Notes: generated by a model not told the origin, from the letters alone. A stretch of 31,387 nt of DNA from DAOUBA01 sp034432855 (GCA_034432855.1 DAOUBA010000032.1:1-31387), one strand, 5' to 3'; numbered from the stretch's first letter, positions 8,163 through 15,373 are shown. Numbers and translations are program-made.

Positions 8163-8177
8163 GGATAGTCACTGCTC

Positions 8178-8525
8178 TCATTTGCTGGCTTGGATTTGTT
8201 CAATGTAGTGCTCAATCTTCTCCCAATCCTGGGGACTTAACCCCCTGGCCCGGCGTAGGATAGCAGGGATACGAATGTCGTGGGTGATAATTGGCTCCAG
8301 GTCCTTTGGCGCTCTGCCGGCCAAGACCATCAGTTCATCCTTGTCAGCCCCCAGCGCCAACGCCAGACGCTCGATGACTTTCTCAGAAGGTGGGGGAACC
8401 TTCTCGGCCTCAATCTTGCTGACGTACCCTACGTCAATAGCCGCCTGCGTAGCAAGTTCGCGCTGAGTTAGCTGTTGCCGAGTTCGTAGCTCCTTAACAC
8501 GCTTACCGAAAGATGGCTTTGCCAT
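8178..8525 (-). CDS. XRE-family helix-turn-helix regulator of the pAgo operon
   Basis: This 115-residue protein has an N-terminal HTH_3 domain at about residues 7-65 (KELRTRQQLTQRELA, YVSKIEAEKV, IERLALALG). A helical C-terminal tail may mediate dimerisation. It is the first gene of the pAgo operon, downstream of a strong promoter whose start-site region carries a perfect 10-bp palindrome, so autorepression is likely. Regulators of this size and type often pair with ImmA/IrrE metallopeptidases. No ImmA/IrrE protein is visible, but the last gene of the same operon has an HELGH motif. Confidence 0.88.
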   Translation of the reverse strand: MAKPSFGKRVKELRTRQQLTQRELATQAAIDVGYVSKIEAEKVPPPSEKVIERLALALGADKDELMVLAGRAPKDLEPIITHDIRIPAILRRARGLSPQDWEKIEHYIEQIQASK

Positions 8526-8563
8526 TCACGTGCCTCCACGTCCTGGTTCTTCTGTGGTTGAAT

Positions 8564-8607
8564 TTGAATTCAATTTCCATTTTACACCGAAATAACTAAC
8601 TTGTCAA
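8564..8607 (-). promoter_or_regulatory. Sigma-70 promoter and operator-like palindrome of the pAgo operon
   Basis: Reading the minus strand, a -35 TTGACA (8607-8602) is followed by a 17-bp spacer and a -10 TAAAAT (8584-8579). The perfect palindrome TTGAATTCAA lies at 8573-8564, just downstream of the -10 around the expected start site. That is where a repressor such as the encoded XRE protein would block transcription. The operator assignment is inference from position and symmetry. Confidence 0.75.
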
Positions 8608-8945
8608 TCTGCGCCCAAAATCCGTGTCGTGCCCTCGTCTATCTCCCCCAACTCCTCCTTCAGCATCTCTCGCACCATCCCGCGCAGCCGACCGATGCTG
8701 CGCGTCTTGCCCGGCCCGCCGGCGGCCAGCCACGCCGCCACCCGCTCGCTGCACGCCTTCCCCAACTCCGCCAGCCGCTGCGCCAGTTCTGCGCGGGGCA
8801 GGTTCATATAGTTGATCTGCCACCCCGGAGGGTTTGCAGCACTCGCGCCTCCCAAGATACGAACACGCCGTGTGACCAGAAATCTTGGTCATTCACATTG
8901 CTTTGGTCAATATCAGGTGTAAGGTGTTCGCGGATGCTCGCAGGC
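8604..8945 (-). pseudogene. Decayed 3' remnant of an unrecognised GC-rich gene
   Basis: Two reading frames join into one protein-like string. An upstream frame (about 8945-8830) reads SIREHLTPDIDQ and FWSHGVFVSWEARVLQTLRG and soon hits a stop. A second frame (about 8826-8604) reads WQINYMNLPRAELAQRLAEL and ends with TGA at 8606-8604. A frameshift near 8818-8835 would join them. Codon use is GC-rich like the flanks, unlike the neighbouring pAgo genes. No family is recognised, and the 5' part is absent. The final TGA overlaps the -35 box of the pAgo promoter, so the island probably landed at the end of this gene. Confidence 0.45.
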
Positions 8946-8946
8946 A

Positions 8947-8967
8947 GGCGGTGGGCAGCCCACCGCC
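8947..8967 (-). terminator. Hairpin after the FHA regulator gene
   Basis: GGCGGTGGG (8947-8955) and CCCACCGCC (8959-8967) form a perfect 9-bp stem with a three-base loop, directly next to the stop of the FHA gene at 8968. No T-run follows on the minus strand, so termination efficiency is uncertain. Confidence 0.45.
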
Positions 8968-9615
8968 TCACCGGTTCTCCAACCTGAACCCGTGCCCGCG
9001 CACGGTGACGATGTATTCGTGATCGGGGTCCACGGCGGCGATGCGCTCGCGCAAACGGCGCACCAGCGCATCTATCGCCTGCTCGGAGATGCCCGCCTCT
9101 TCTTCATCCGGCCAGGCCACCGCCACGACCTCGTCCCGTGAGACAGCCTGTCCCTCGCGGTCGAGCAGCAACTCCAGCAGCCGGTACTGTGCCACCGAAA
9201 GCGGCGGGGCCAACTCGTGCCCGCCGACGAACACTCGCCGCGCCGCCTTGTCAATGTGTATCCCGCGATTGGGGCCGACCAGGTCCAGCGGTAAGGTGGC
9301 GTCGGCGCCGATGAACCCCATTTTGATGCACAGCGCGATCTGGATTTCGTCCCCGTCCTTCAGCCGGTAGGGCCTGTCGCGCACCTCCTTGCCGTTGACG
9401 TAGGTGCCGTTCTTGCTCCCCAGGTCGCGCAGCAGGTAGGCGCCACTGCGGTCGCGTTCGATCTGGGCGTGGTGGCGCGAGACCTGCCGCTCTGGCAGCA
9501 TGATCGCGCAATCGGTGCCGCGCCCGATGATCATCACGTCTTGATCAATCAGCCAGCGTTGTCCCTCGAGTTCGCCCTCGTAGACGACGAGCATGGGCAA
9601 TTCCTGTTGAGCCAT
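8968..9615 (-). CDS. FHA-domain transcriptional regulator with C-terminal winged helix
   Basis: This 215-residue protein combines a phosphothreonine-binding FHA domain (about residues 8-95: IIGRGTDCAI, VSRHHAQIE, GSKNGTYVNG) with an OmpR/PhoB-type winged helix (about 115-212: LSVAQYRLLELLLD, IDALVRRLRERI, YIVTVRGHGFRL). The FHA part should read a phosphorylated partner or its own phosphorylation; the C-terminal part should bind DNA. The start ATG 9615 has AAGGAGG at 9621-9627. It is transcribed divergently from the adjacent Ser/Thr kinase gene, 65 bp away, so it is a likely substrate or reader of that kinase. Confidence 0.9.
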   Translation of the reverse strand: MAQQELPMLVVYEGELEGQRWLIDQDVMIIGRGTDCAIMLPERQVSRHHAQIERDRSGAYLLRDLGSKNGTYVNGKEVRDRPYRLKDGDEIQIALCIKMGFIGADATLPLDLVGPNRGIHIDKAARRVFVGGHELAPPLSVAQYRLLELLLDREGQAVSRDEVVAVAWPDEEEAGISEQAIDALVRRLRERIAAVDPDHEYIVTVRGHGFRLENR

Positions 9616-9625
9616 CACAGCCTCC

Positions 9626-9654
9626 TTGACAGAATGAATCTTCTCGCTTATGAT
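9626..9654 (+). promoter_or_regulatory. Sigma-70 promoter of the Ser/Thr kinase gene
   Basis: TTGACA at 9626-9631, a 17-bp spacer, and TATGAT at 9649-9654 make a near-consensus promoter pointing at the kinase gene. The predicted start site (about 9661) leaves a leader of only about 20 bases before the TTG start codon. The -35 box is adjacent to the ribosome site of the divergent FHA gene. Confidence 0.7.
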
Positions 9655-9680
9655 GTAAACCGGCGGAGAAAAGTAGACCC

Positions 9681-10664
9681 TTGACTCGTTTGCTCGCTCC
9701 AGGAACCGTCCTGCGCAGGCGGTATAAAATCGTTGCTCCGGTCGGACGGGGGGGGATGGGCGCAGTGTACCGCGCCGAGGACCTGCGGCTCGAGGGCCGT
9801 ATCTGCGCGGTCAAAGAGGTCTATCCCGACCCCGATGCCACGCCGGAAGCGTTGGCTCAGGCCCAGGAGCAGTTTCGCCGCGAGGCCTCCGTCTTGGCGC
9901 GCCTGGATCATCCCAACCTCCCCAAGGTCTCCGATACGTTCAGCGAGGGCCAGCGCGAGTACCTGGTGATGGATTACGTCGGCGGGCAGGACTTGCGCGA
10001 ACTGATGGAGGAGAGGCGCCGCCGTGGCGAGTTCCTCGACGAGCGCACGGTGCTCGGCTGGGCTGACCAGTTGTGCGACGCGCTGGAGTATCTGCATGGC
10101 CAGTCCCCGCCCGTCCTCCACCGCGATATCAAGCCGGCCAACATCAAACTGTCCCCTGGCGGGTTCATCAAACTGGTGGACTTTGGGTTGGTCAAACTGT
10201 TGGCGACGGACGACGCGCGCACCGTCACCGTGCTGCAAGGGCGCGGCACCGTGGCCTACACGCCGCTGGAGCAGTACGGCGGCGATTCGGGCCACACCGA
10301 CGTCCGCTCCGACATCTATTCGCTCGGCGCGACGCTCTATCATCTGTTGACCAACCGGCCTCCTGCGGATGCCAAACAGCGTTTCCTGAACCCCGACGCG
10401 CTCGTGCCTCCACGCGCGCTCAATCCGCGCATCTCTCCCGCCACCGAGCGTGCCATCCTGGCGGCCATCGCCATGCACCCCGACCAGCGCCCCGCGAACG
10501 TTGCGGCGCTGCGCGAGTTGCTGCACGCCAATACCCTGCCGCCCTCTCTGGCCTCTCTGGTGCCGGCGCAGGGGGAATGGCACCAGGCATTGAACGAGAA
10601 TCGCGGCCTGTTAATTCTGGCCGGCGTGATGTTCGTCCTCGCTGTGCTGGCGACCCTCCTGTAG
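9681..10664 (+). CDS. Membrane-anchored Ser/Thr protein kinase (PknB-type)
   Basis: The 327-residue protein is a Hanks-type kinase. It shows a glycine-rich loop VGRGGMGAVYRAED (about 21-34), catalytic lysine K45 in AVKEV, helix-C glutamate E68, the catalytic loop HRDIKPANIK (D149) and DFG (D167-G169). The activation segment includes GTVAYTPLEQY. A single hydrophobic segment at about residues 306-326 ends the protein, leaving the kinase domain in the cytosol with no extracellular sensor. The start is TTG 9681, for which no closer ATG exists. Its divergent neighbour encodes an FHA-winged helix protein, pointing to a phosphorylation-to-transcription pathway. Confidence 0.92.
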   Translation: MTRLLAPGTVLRRRYKIVAPVGRGGMGAVYRAEDLRLEGRICAVKEVYPDPDATPEALAQAQEQFRREASVLARLDHPNLPKVSDTFSEGQREYLVMDYVGGQDLRELMEERRRRGEFLDERTVLGWADQLCDALEYLHGQSPPVLHRDIKPANIKLSPGGFIKLVDFGLVKLLATDDARTVTVLQGRGTVAYTPLEQYGGDSGHTDVRSDIYSLGATLYHLLTNRPPADAKQRFLNPDALVPPRALNPRISPATERAILAAIAMHPDQRPANVAALRELLHANTLPPSLASLVPAQGEWHQALNENRGLLILAGVMFVLAVLATLL

Positions 10665-10691
10665 GGGCGGGGTCACCCCGCCCCTACTTTT
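10661..10691. terminator. Shared bidirectional terminator between convergent genes
   Basis: GTAGGGGCGGGG (10661-10672) and CCCCGCCCCTAC (10676-10687) form a perfect 12-bp stem with loop TCA, followed by TTTT. The stop codons of the kinase (10662-10664) and of the GH3 gene (10684-10686 on the minus strand) both lie inside the stem. The plus-strand T-run is short, and the minus strand lacks a clear one. Confidence 0.7.
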
Positions 10692-13563
10692 CCCCTCGGC
10701 GGGCGGCGATCCACGCCACGACCAGCGGGATCGCGCTGCCAAACAATGTGACCCAGGCGGCGGCCCACGCGCCGCTCTGCTCTCGTAACCAGGCGACCCC
10801 TGGCAGGCGCAAAGCATACGCTAGATACAACGCCAGTCCCCCGATCACGCACCACAACGCCAGGCGCAACGCCCGGCTGAGCGGCCCGCGATTGGCGCGC
10901 ACCTCGTAGTATCCGATAGCGCCGGCAATCACGACGCTGAGCAGCGCCAATACCAGGTCTGCTGCACCTGCTTTCCGAGTCTCCTCCTTGTGCTCAGGCG
11001 CAGGCGTCGGCTGGGGCGTCTCCTGGGCCGGCAACACTGCAGTCGGCCTCGGTGTCGGCACGCGCGTGGGGCGGGGCGTCGGCGTAATGACGACGGGAGG
11101 CTGCCCTTCTTGGATGGTAATCTGCAAAGCCAGCGTGCGCGGGGCGGGATTGGCCTGGACGTAGATGTCGAGTTGACCGGTTCGCCTCAGCGCATACGTC
11201 GTCTCGGCCACGCCGCCACGGGTGGTTGCCGGGACGGGATCTTCCAGCGCCTCCTGGGGATAAGTGAAGATGAACTGTACCGGAGTGCCATCGGGCACCG
11301 GGTGGCCGTTGCGATCCACGATCACGCCGGTGCGCAACCGCAACTCGTTGCCGACCTCCGGCCTGACCTCCGGCGTCGGCTGGCCTTCCACGGTTGGCCG
11401 GGCCCCCTCTGTTGGCGTTGGGCTGGCTGTGACCGGTTCTGCCGTCGGCCGGCTTTCGGCCGGCGCGACGATCTCGAAGTAGAGTGGGATGGTCTGGTTG
11501 GGGTCGGGAGAGAGCTGCACCGCGAGGTTGTAGTTGACACCGGTCACGCTGACCGGCGGCTTTCCTGTCGGCGCAAACTCGCCGAATAGGGCGCGCACCG
11601 ACGCCTCGACGAACGGCGTGATGCGGCTGTAGGCCACGTAGTAGGCGCTCAGTTTGCTGATCTCGGTCGCGTCCAGATAATACGGCGCGTCGTAGGCCAG
11701 CACGACCAGGTGCGGGCCGCGCAAGGTATCGGCCCGTTCGGCCAGAAAGCGTCGCACGACCGCCGATTGGGGCGGGTCGGCGTGCGGATTGAGCATGGCG
11801 AAGATGATCCAGTCGGCGTTTCGGAGTGCCGTTTCGACGGGGTTAGGGAGGATTGGAGTCGGCGTGCTCTCCTCTTCTCCGGTCGGCGTCGGCGTCGGCC
11901 GAGGAGGCGGCGCGTTCAGGTATTCTTCCAATTGGCCGAAGGTGAAACTGGCGATCCGCCGGGGGTTGATCTGCCCTGTGGCAAAGGGGCCGTAGAGCCG
12001 CACGATGGTCTCTTGCAGGATCGGCGGATCAATGTAGGACACCGGTGCGCACGTAGCGCATGGCCGGCCCTGGCGACCGTCGCTGAAGATGACGATGTCG
12101 TCGTCGGACGTAGGAGGGTCAGGGACAAGGTCGGGCGAAGGAGGAGAGAGCAGGGTGACGGCGTCGCGGCCAATTGCCGCGAGTGTTGTCTGATTCTGGG
12201 CCGGCTCGACCTGCCCGTCGAGCGTCTCCAGGTTCGGCTGAACGGCGGAGAGCCGGAACGGGCTGCCGTAGAGCGCCAGTTTGAGCCGCAGGATGCGCGC
12301 GACGGCGGCGTCTACTGCGGCCTGGAAAGCGGGATCGGTCTCGTATTTCTCCTGGAAGAAGGTGATGGTGGACTTGACGTTGGCGAGTCGTTCGTCCCAA
12401 CTGCCAGTGAGCGCGAACTGGGAAAGGAATAACAGATCGTTGCCGGCGAGAAAGGCTTCCTGGGCAATGCGGCGGCCGTTGAAACTGGCCTCGTTGGGAT
12501 CGTAAAAGCGTCGCAGGGCACGCAGCCCCAGGCCATCCGAGACGGTCAGACCGCCGGCCTGCCGCCAGCCGGCCAATTCGGGCTGGCCGAGCAAGCGCTG
12601 GAGCGCCTGGCTATCCACGCTGAGGGGGCGGGTGGTGACGAAGCGCCCGCCTTCCAGCCCGCGAAAGCGGATGTGGGAGACCAGAACCCCATCCGGGCGA
12701 GCCAGCGTGTCCTCGGCCTGGGCGACGGCGAAGAACGGCGCCAGGTCAATCTGCCGCAGTTTCTCCAGCGTGCGCTGCACGGTGGGGGCCTCTTCGTCGA
12801 GCGAACGGTCGGATGCGCCGAGGCCGGGAAAGTGCTTGGCGATGACCGCGATCCGCCCATCGGCCCCCGCGTGGACACCGCGAATGTAGGCCTGCCCCAT
12901 CTGCCCCACCCAGAACGGGTCGCCGCCGAAGGAGCGCACGCCCAGGTCGCCGCTGCTGGCCGGGTTGGGGGTTTCGAGCACGTCTAGCGAGGGGCCCAGC
13001 AGCATGTTGATGCCTAACGCTCGCAGTTCCTGGCCAACGATCTGGCCGACCGTCTCGGCGTAGGCCGGGTTCCAGGTGGCGCCCAATGCCATCTCGGAGG
13101 GCAGGGGCGTCGTCCCGCTGAGGATGCCGGTGAAGGGCATGCCGTTGCCTTCGTGGTTCACGGCGATGAAGAGCGGGATAAAAGGCCCCGGGGATGTCGT
13201 TGTTCCGGTGATCGTCTCGGTGAGCAGCTGGGTTGCCGCCCAGGCGGTCTCCTGGAGTTGGCCGACGAGCGTGGCGACCTGGGTGAGCGTATCGCCCTCG
13301 TTGACGATGTTGCCGTTCTCGGGCAGGAGCACCACCCCGCCGATGTGGTAATCGCGGATCAGTTCCGTGATCGCCGCCTCGTCGGTGACCTCGCTGCCGG
13401 GGAAGGTGACCAGGAAGAGTTGCCCGACCCTGGCCGCCGGGGACATTTCGGCCATCAGCCGCGCCACGACGTCCTCCTGGGCGCGGGTTGCGCCTGGCGG
13501 CAGAAGGGGCATCAATAGCGCAGCCACGAGGGCCAGCGTGAGCAGGCGTCTGAGTTTCGCCAT
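10684..13563 (-). CDS. Secreted, membrane-anchored glycoside hydrolase family 3-like protein
   Basis: This 959-residue protein starts with a signal peptide (about residues 1-29, RRLLTLALVAALLMPLLPP, then ATRAQ). A GH3 N-terminal domain covers about 30-400 and includes IAVIAKHFPGLG and the nucleophile-type motif GGLTVSDGLG. The middle region has Pro/Thr-rich linkers, then an Ig-like segment and another Pro/Thr linker. The C-terminus has about three hydrophobic spans. Related enzymes (NagZ/beta-N-acetylhexosaminidase) carry a D-x-H dyad after KHFPGHG. Here that stretch reads GASDRSLDEEAP, so the His appears lost while the Asp nucleophile is kept. Activity is therefore uncertain. ATG 13563 is chosen; GTG 13593 is an alternative. 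Confidence 0.82.
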   Translation of the reverse strand: MAKLRRLLTLALVAALLMPLLPPGATRAQEDVVARLMAEMSPAARVGQLFLVTFPGSEVTDEAAITELIRDYHIGGVVLLPENGNIVNEGDTLTQVATLVGQLQETAWAATQLLTETITGTTTSPGPFIPLFIAVNHEGNGMPFTGILSGTTPLPSEMALGATWNPAYAETVGQIVGQELRALGINMLLGPSLDVLETPNPASSGDLGVRSFGGDPFWVGQMGQAYIRGVHAGADGRIAVIAKHFPGLGASDRSLDEEAPTVQRTLEKLRQIDLAPFFAVAQAEDTLARPDGVLVSHIRFRGLEGGRFVTTRPLSVDSQALQRLLGQPELAGWRQAGGLTVSDGLGLRALRRFYDPNEASFNGRRIAQEAFLAGNDLLFLSQFALTGSWDERLANVKSTITFFQEKYETDPAFQAAVDAAVARILRLKLALYGSPFRLSAVQPNLETLDGQVEPAQNQTTLAAIGRDAVTLLSPPSPDLVPDPPTSDDDIVIFSDGRQGRPCATCAPVSYIDPPILQETIVRLYGPFATGQINPRRIASFTFGQLEEYLNAPPPRPTPTPTGEEESTPTPILPNPVETALRNADWIIFAMLNPHADPPQSAVVRRFLAERADTLRGPHLVVLAYDAPYYLDATEISKLSAYYVAYSRITPFVEASVRALFGEFAPTGKPPVSVTGVNYNLAVQLSPDPNQTIPLYFEIVAPAESRPTAEPVTASPTPTEGARPTVEGQPTPEVRPEVGNELRLRTGVIVDRNGHPVPDGTPVQFIFTYPQEALEDPVPATTRGGVAETTYALRRTGQLDIYVQANPAPRTLALQITIQEGQPPVVITPTPRPTRVPTPRPTAVLPAQETPQPTPAPEHKEETRKAGAADLVLALLSVVIAGAIGYYEVRANRGPLSRALRLALWCVIGGLALYLAYALRLPGVAWLREQSGAWAAAWVTLFGSAIPLVVAWIAARRGEK

Positions 13564-13589
13564 CGTCCGGTCGTTCCGGCTCCGGAGAA

Positions 13590-13703
13590 TCACTCCCTAT
13601 ACATGTCTTTCCGGTGTTTGTAGTGCAGTAGCAGGACAACGGGTTCCCGATCGCGGATTTCGTACCGCACCCGGTATCTACTCAGCCTGTCTTCTAGTCC
13701 GTC
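13590..13703 (-). pseudogene. RelE/ParE-type toxin, 3' remnant
   Basis: A minus-strand frame ending in TGA at 13592-13590 reads LEDRLSRYRVRYEIRDREP followed by VVLLLHYKHRKDMYRE. This is the C-terminal third of a RelE/ParE toxin (family pattern: R.GdYRviYeI.d....V.vl.v.HR.dvYr). The 5' two thirds are missing: the frame runs straight into the terminal repeat of the palindromic element at 13701-13824. No antitoxin gene is adjacent. It is best read as a toxin gene destroyed by insertion or deletion. Confidence 0.7.
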
Positions 13704-13824
13704 ATTGCGAGGGCGCGAAGCCGAAGCCGCGAGCGGAGCGTGGCGGGCACCCGAAGCAATCTCCGAACGGCTTCTGGAGATTGCTTCGCCGCCCTTCGCT
13801 GCGCTCAGGGCGGCTCACAATGAC
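13701..13824. repeat. Palindromic dispersed repeat (MITE/REP-like)
   Basis: The element is bounded by GTCATTGCGAG (13701-13711) and its near inverse CTCACAATGAC (13814-13824). An inner inverted pair, GCAATCTCC and GGAGATTGC, flanks a short loop. The same GTCATTGCGAG...CAATGAC layout is a familiar dispersed bacterial repeat. It has no coding capacity and lies at the broken end of the RelE-like remnant. Confidence 0.8.
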
Positions 13825-13884
13825 ATAGGGTGAGTAATTACCATTGTAGCACATTTGAGTTCAAGGGCAACCCGGCCCGTTGCC

Positions 13885-15174
13885 TTACCTGTCCTCTATG
13901 CGCACGTCGAGGCGCTGCACGACGCTGCTGCGATATGGTTCGGGGATTTCCAGGCGGCTCAGGCCGAACTCTTTTTCCGCGATGTCAATCAGTATCTGGG
14001 CCGGCGACCCATCGGGCCCGATGTCGTACACCCGTTCCTTGAAGACGCGGCTGATCTCTTTGGCCGTGGCTTCGTCCAACTGGTAGTACTTGATCTCCTT
14101 GAGAAAGTAATAGATCACGTTCCAGCCGCTGAGCGGGCCGAGCAGGATTTCCGATTCGTTGACGCCGAACTGGTCGAGGGGATGCGCCTCGTAGGTGGCC
14201 ACGTCGTTGAGCACGGCCTTTTGGTGCACGCCCGCCGTGTGTGTGCGGTTGGTCAGGCTGACCGGCTCTTTCGAATGCACCAGTTTTTTCAGTTTGGAGG
14301 CCAGCATCACGTTGATCGGATACGAGCCGCGCAGGTGATAGCCTTCCAGTCTGTCGTACTCGCGGTCAATCGAAAGATTGAAGAGCAACGCCGTCATCGA
14401 GGTGATGCCAGAACGCTCGCCGATGCCCAGGAGGGTGGTCTGGATGTAACGCATCCCGTTTTTGACCGCTTCCAGGGCGTTGATGAGCGCAAAGCCGCGA
14501 TCGTCGTGAAAGTGGCCCTCCAGGTCCACGTTGGGGTAGCGTCGGCGCAGCGCCTGCACGCGGCACACGACCATCGCGGGCGTGGCGACGCCCACCGTGT
14601 CGGGCGTGCCCAGGCGGGAGACCAACGGCGCGATTTCGTCGTACACGCGGAAGAGGTCTTCTTCGCGGGTGCGGAAAGCGTCCTCGCCGCTGAAGCGCAG
14701 GATGAGGTGCGGGTAATCGCGCCGTACCTGCTCGATGCACGAGCGCGCCTGGCGCACGATCTCGTCCAGGTCCTTGCCGTGGCCGTTGGTGCGCGCCTGG
14801 AGCGAGGTGCCCATATACAGGTTCAAGCCGTCGAAGCCGGCATTGATGGCCGATTCGACGTCGGCGGGGTGGCAACGCACGTGCGCCAGCAGGAAGGTAT
14901 AGCCCTTTTGCGTGATCAGTTCATCGCGCACCGCCTGGATCGCCGCCAGGTCATCGCGTTCACGGGAACTGACCACCGGCGCGAACAGTTCGATGAACTT
15001 GACGCCGTAGATGATCAGCGCGCGCACGATCTCCATCTTGTCCGTCTGGTTGAAAAAATACTTGTAGTGATCGTGCAAGAGCGAGGTCTGTGCCCCCTCA
15101 CGCAGGGTAGTATCTATGATCTCGAGTTCGCGCGGGGTATAGCGGCTGAACTGGAACGGGCTGTCTGGTGTCAT
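13885..15174 (-). CDS. Homocitrate/2-isopropylmalate synthase-family enzyme (DRE-TIM)
   Basis: This 429-residue protein belongs to the acetyl-CoA-dependent condensing branch of DRE-TIM metallolyases. Seen: IIDTTLREGAQT (D21, R25, E26), the metal motif GHFHDDRGFALIN (H221, H223, N232), GIGERSGIT at 250-258, and LTNRTHTAGVHQKAVLN in the region following the barrel. DTVGVATP and GIGERSGIT look closer to homocitrate synthase (LysS/NifV type) than to LeuA, and there is no long LeuA allosteric domain. It would condense acetyl-CoA with a 2-oxo acid. The start ATG 15174 has GGAGG nine bases upstream. The leader at 15207-15344 holds a Leu-rich peptide and terminator, which would favour control by leucine. 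The exact substrate remains open. Confidence 0.8.
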   Translation of the reverse strand: MTPDSPFQFSRYTPRELEIIDTTLREGAQTSLLHDHYKYFFNQTDKMEIVRALIIYGVKFIELFAPVVSSRERDDLAAIQAVRDELITQKGYTFLLAHVRCHPADVESAINAGFDGLNLYMGTSLQARTNGHGKDLDEIVRQARSCIEQVRRDYPHLILRFSGEDAFRTREEDLFRVYDEIAPLVSRLGTPDTVGVATPAMVVCRVQALRRRYPNVDLEGHFHDDRGFALINALEAVKNGMRYIQTTLLGIGERSGITSMTALLFNLSIDREYDRLEGYHLRGSYPINVMLASKLKKLVHSKEPVSLTNRTHTAGVHQKAVLNDVATYEAHPLDQFGVNESEILLGPLSGWNVIYYFLKEIKYYQLDEATAKEISRVFKERVYDIGPDGSPAQILIDIAEKEFGLSRLEIPEPYRSSVVQRLDVRIEDR

Positions 15175-15206
15175 CTTCTTCTACCTCCGAGATGTGTTGT
15201 GCAGGC

Positions 15207-15244
15207 AAAGAAAACGGCCCTCGTCAGGTTGGTCTGGAGGGCCG
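15207..15244 (-). terminator. Rho-independent terminator in the leader of the synthase gene
   Basis: On the minus strand, CGGCCCTC (15244-15237) pairs with GAGGGCCG (15222-15215) around a 14-base loop, followed by TTTTCTTT (15214-15207). It lies between the leader peptide and the start of the synthase gene, so it would stop transcription before the gene. Confidence 0.75.
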
Positions 15245-15293
15245 TCGCATGTCGTACACAGACGCGGCGGAATCATCCAGACCCGAGGGCCGG
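15215..15293 (-). promoter_or_regulatory. Candidate attenuator: mutually exclusive RNA pairings
   Basis: Two alternatives compete with the terminator. A second copy of CGGCCCTC lies upstream at 15292-15285 and could also pair with GAGGGCCG (15222-15215). In addition, GGTCTGGA (15283-15276, at the end of the leader peptide) is the exact complement of TCCAGACC (15238-15231), which overlaps the terminator's 5' arm and loop. Ribosome position on the leader peptide could thus choose between the structures. The pairings are seen in the sequence; the regulation is inference. Confidence 0.5.
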
Positions 15294-15344
15294 CTTCTTG
15301 CTCTCCTTCAGTTCCAGCAGTGGGTTCTGTAGATTGTCTGTCAC
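15273..15344 (-). CDS. Leader peptide (23 aa, Leu-rich) upstream of the synthase gene
   Basis: A GTG at 15344 with AAGGA seven bases upstream begins a 23-codon frame ending in TGA at 15275-15273. The middle reads NLQNPLLELKESKKPAL, with five leucine codons (CTA, CTG, CTG, CTG, CTC) among 23. The promoter lies about 30 bases upstream. The stop codon directly follows the segment that pairs with the terminator arm. Size, position and residue bias are those of an amino-acid attenuation leader, but the leucines are not in one continuous run. Confidence 0.5.
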   Translation of the reverse strand: MTDNLQNPLLELKESKKPALGSG

Positions 15345-15373
15345 GCCGCTTTCCTTCCGGTAAGTTGGATGCA

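Noticed and set aside
3283..8525. XRE plus ImmA/IrrE pair
   Set aside because: The HExxH protein lacks the small size and adjacency typical of ImmA/IrrE and lies four genes away; only a functional analogy is offered.
12746..13639. Long Arg/His/Pro-rich open frame antisense-shifted to the GH3 gene
   Set aside because: Composition is typical of a GC-rich shadow frame, with no motif or ribosome site; the GH3 frame is clearly coding.
15215..15344. T-box riboswitch upstream of the synthase
   Set aside because: No convincing AGGGUGGNACCGCG antiterminator motif or stem I features were found; the leader-peptide attenuator explains the layout better.
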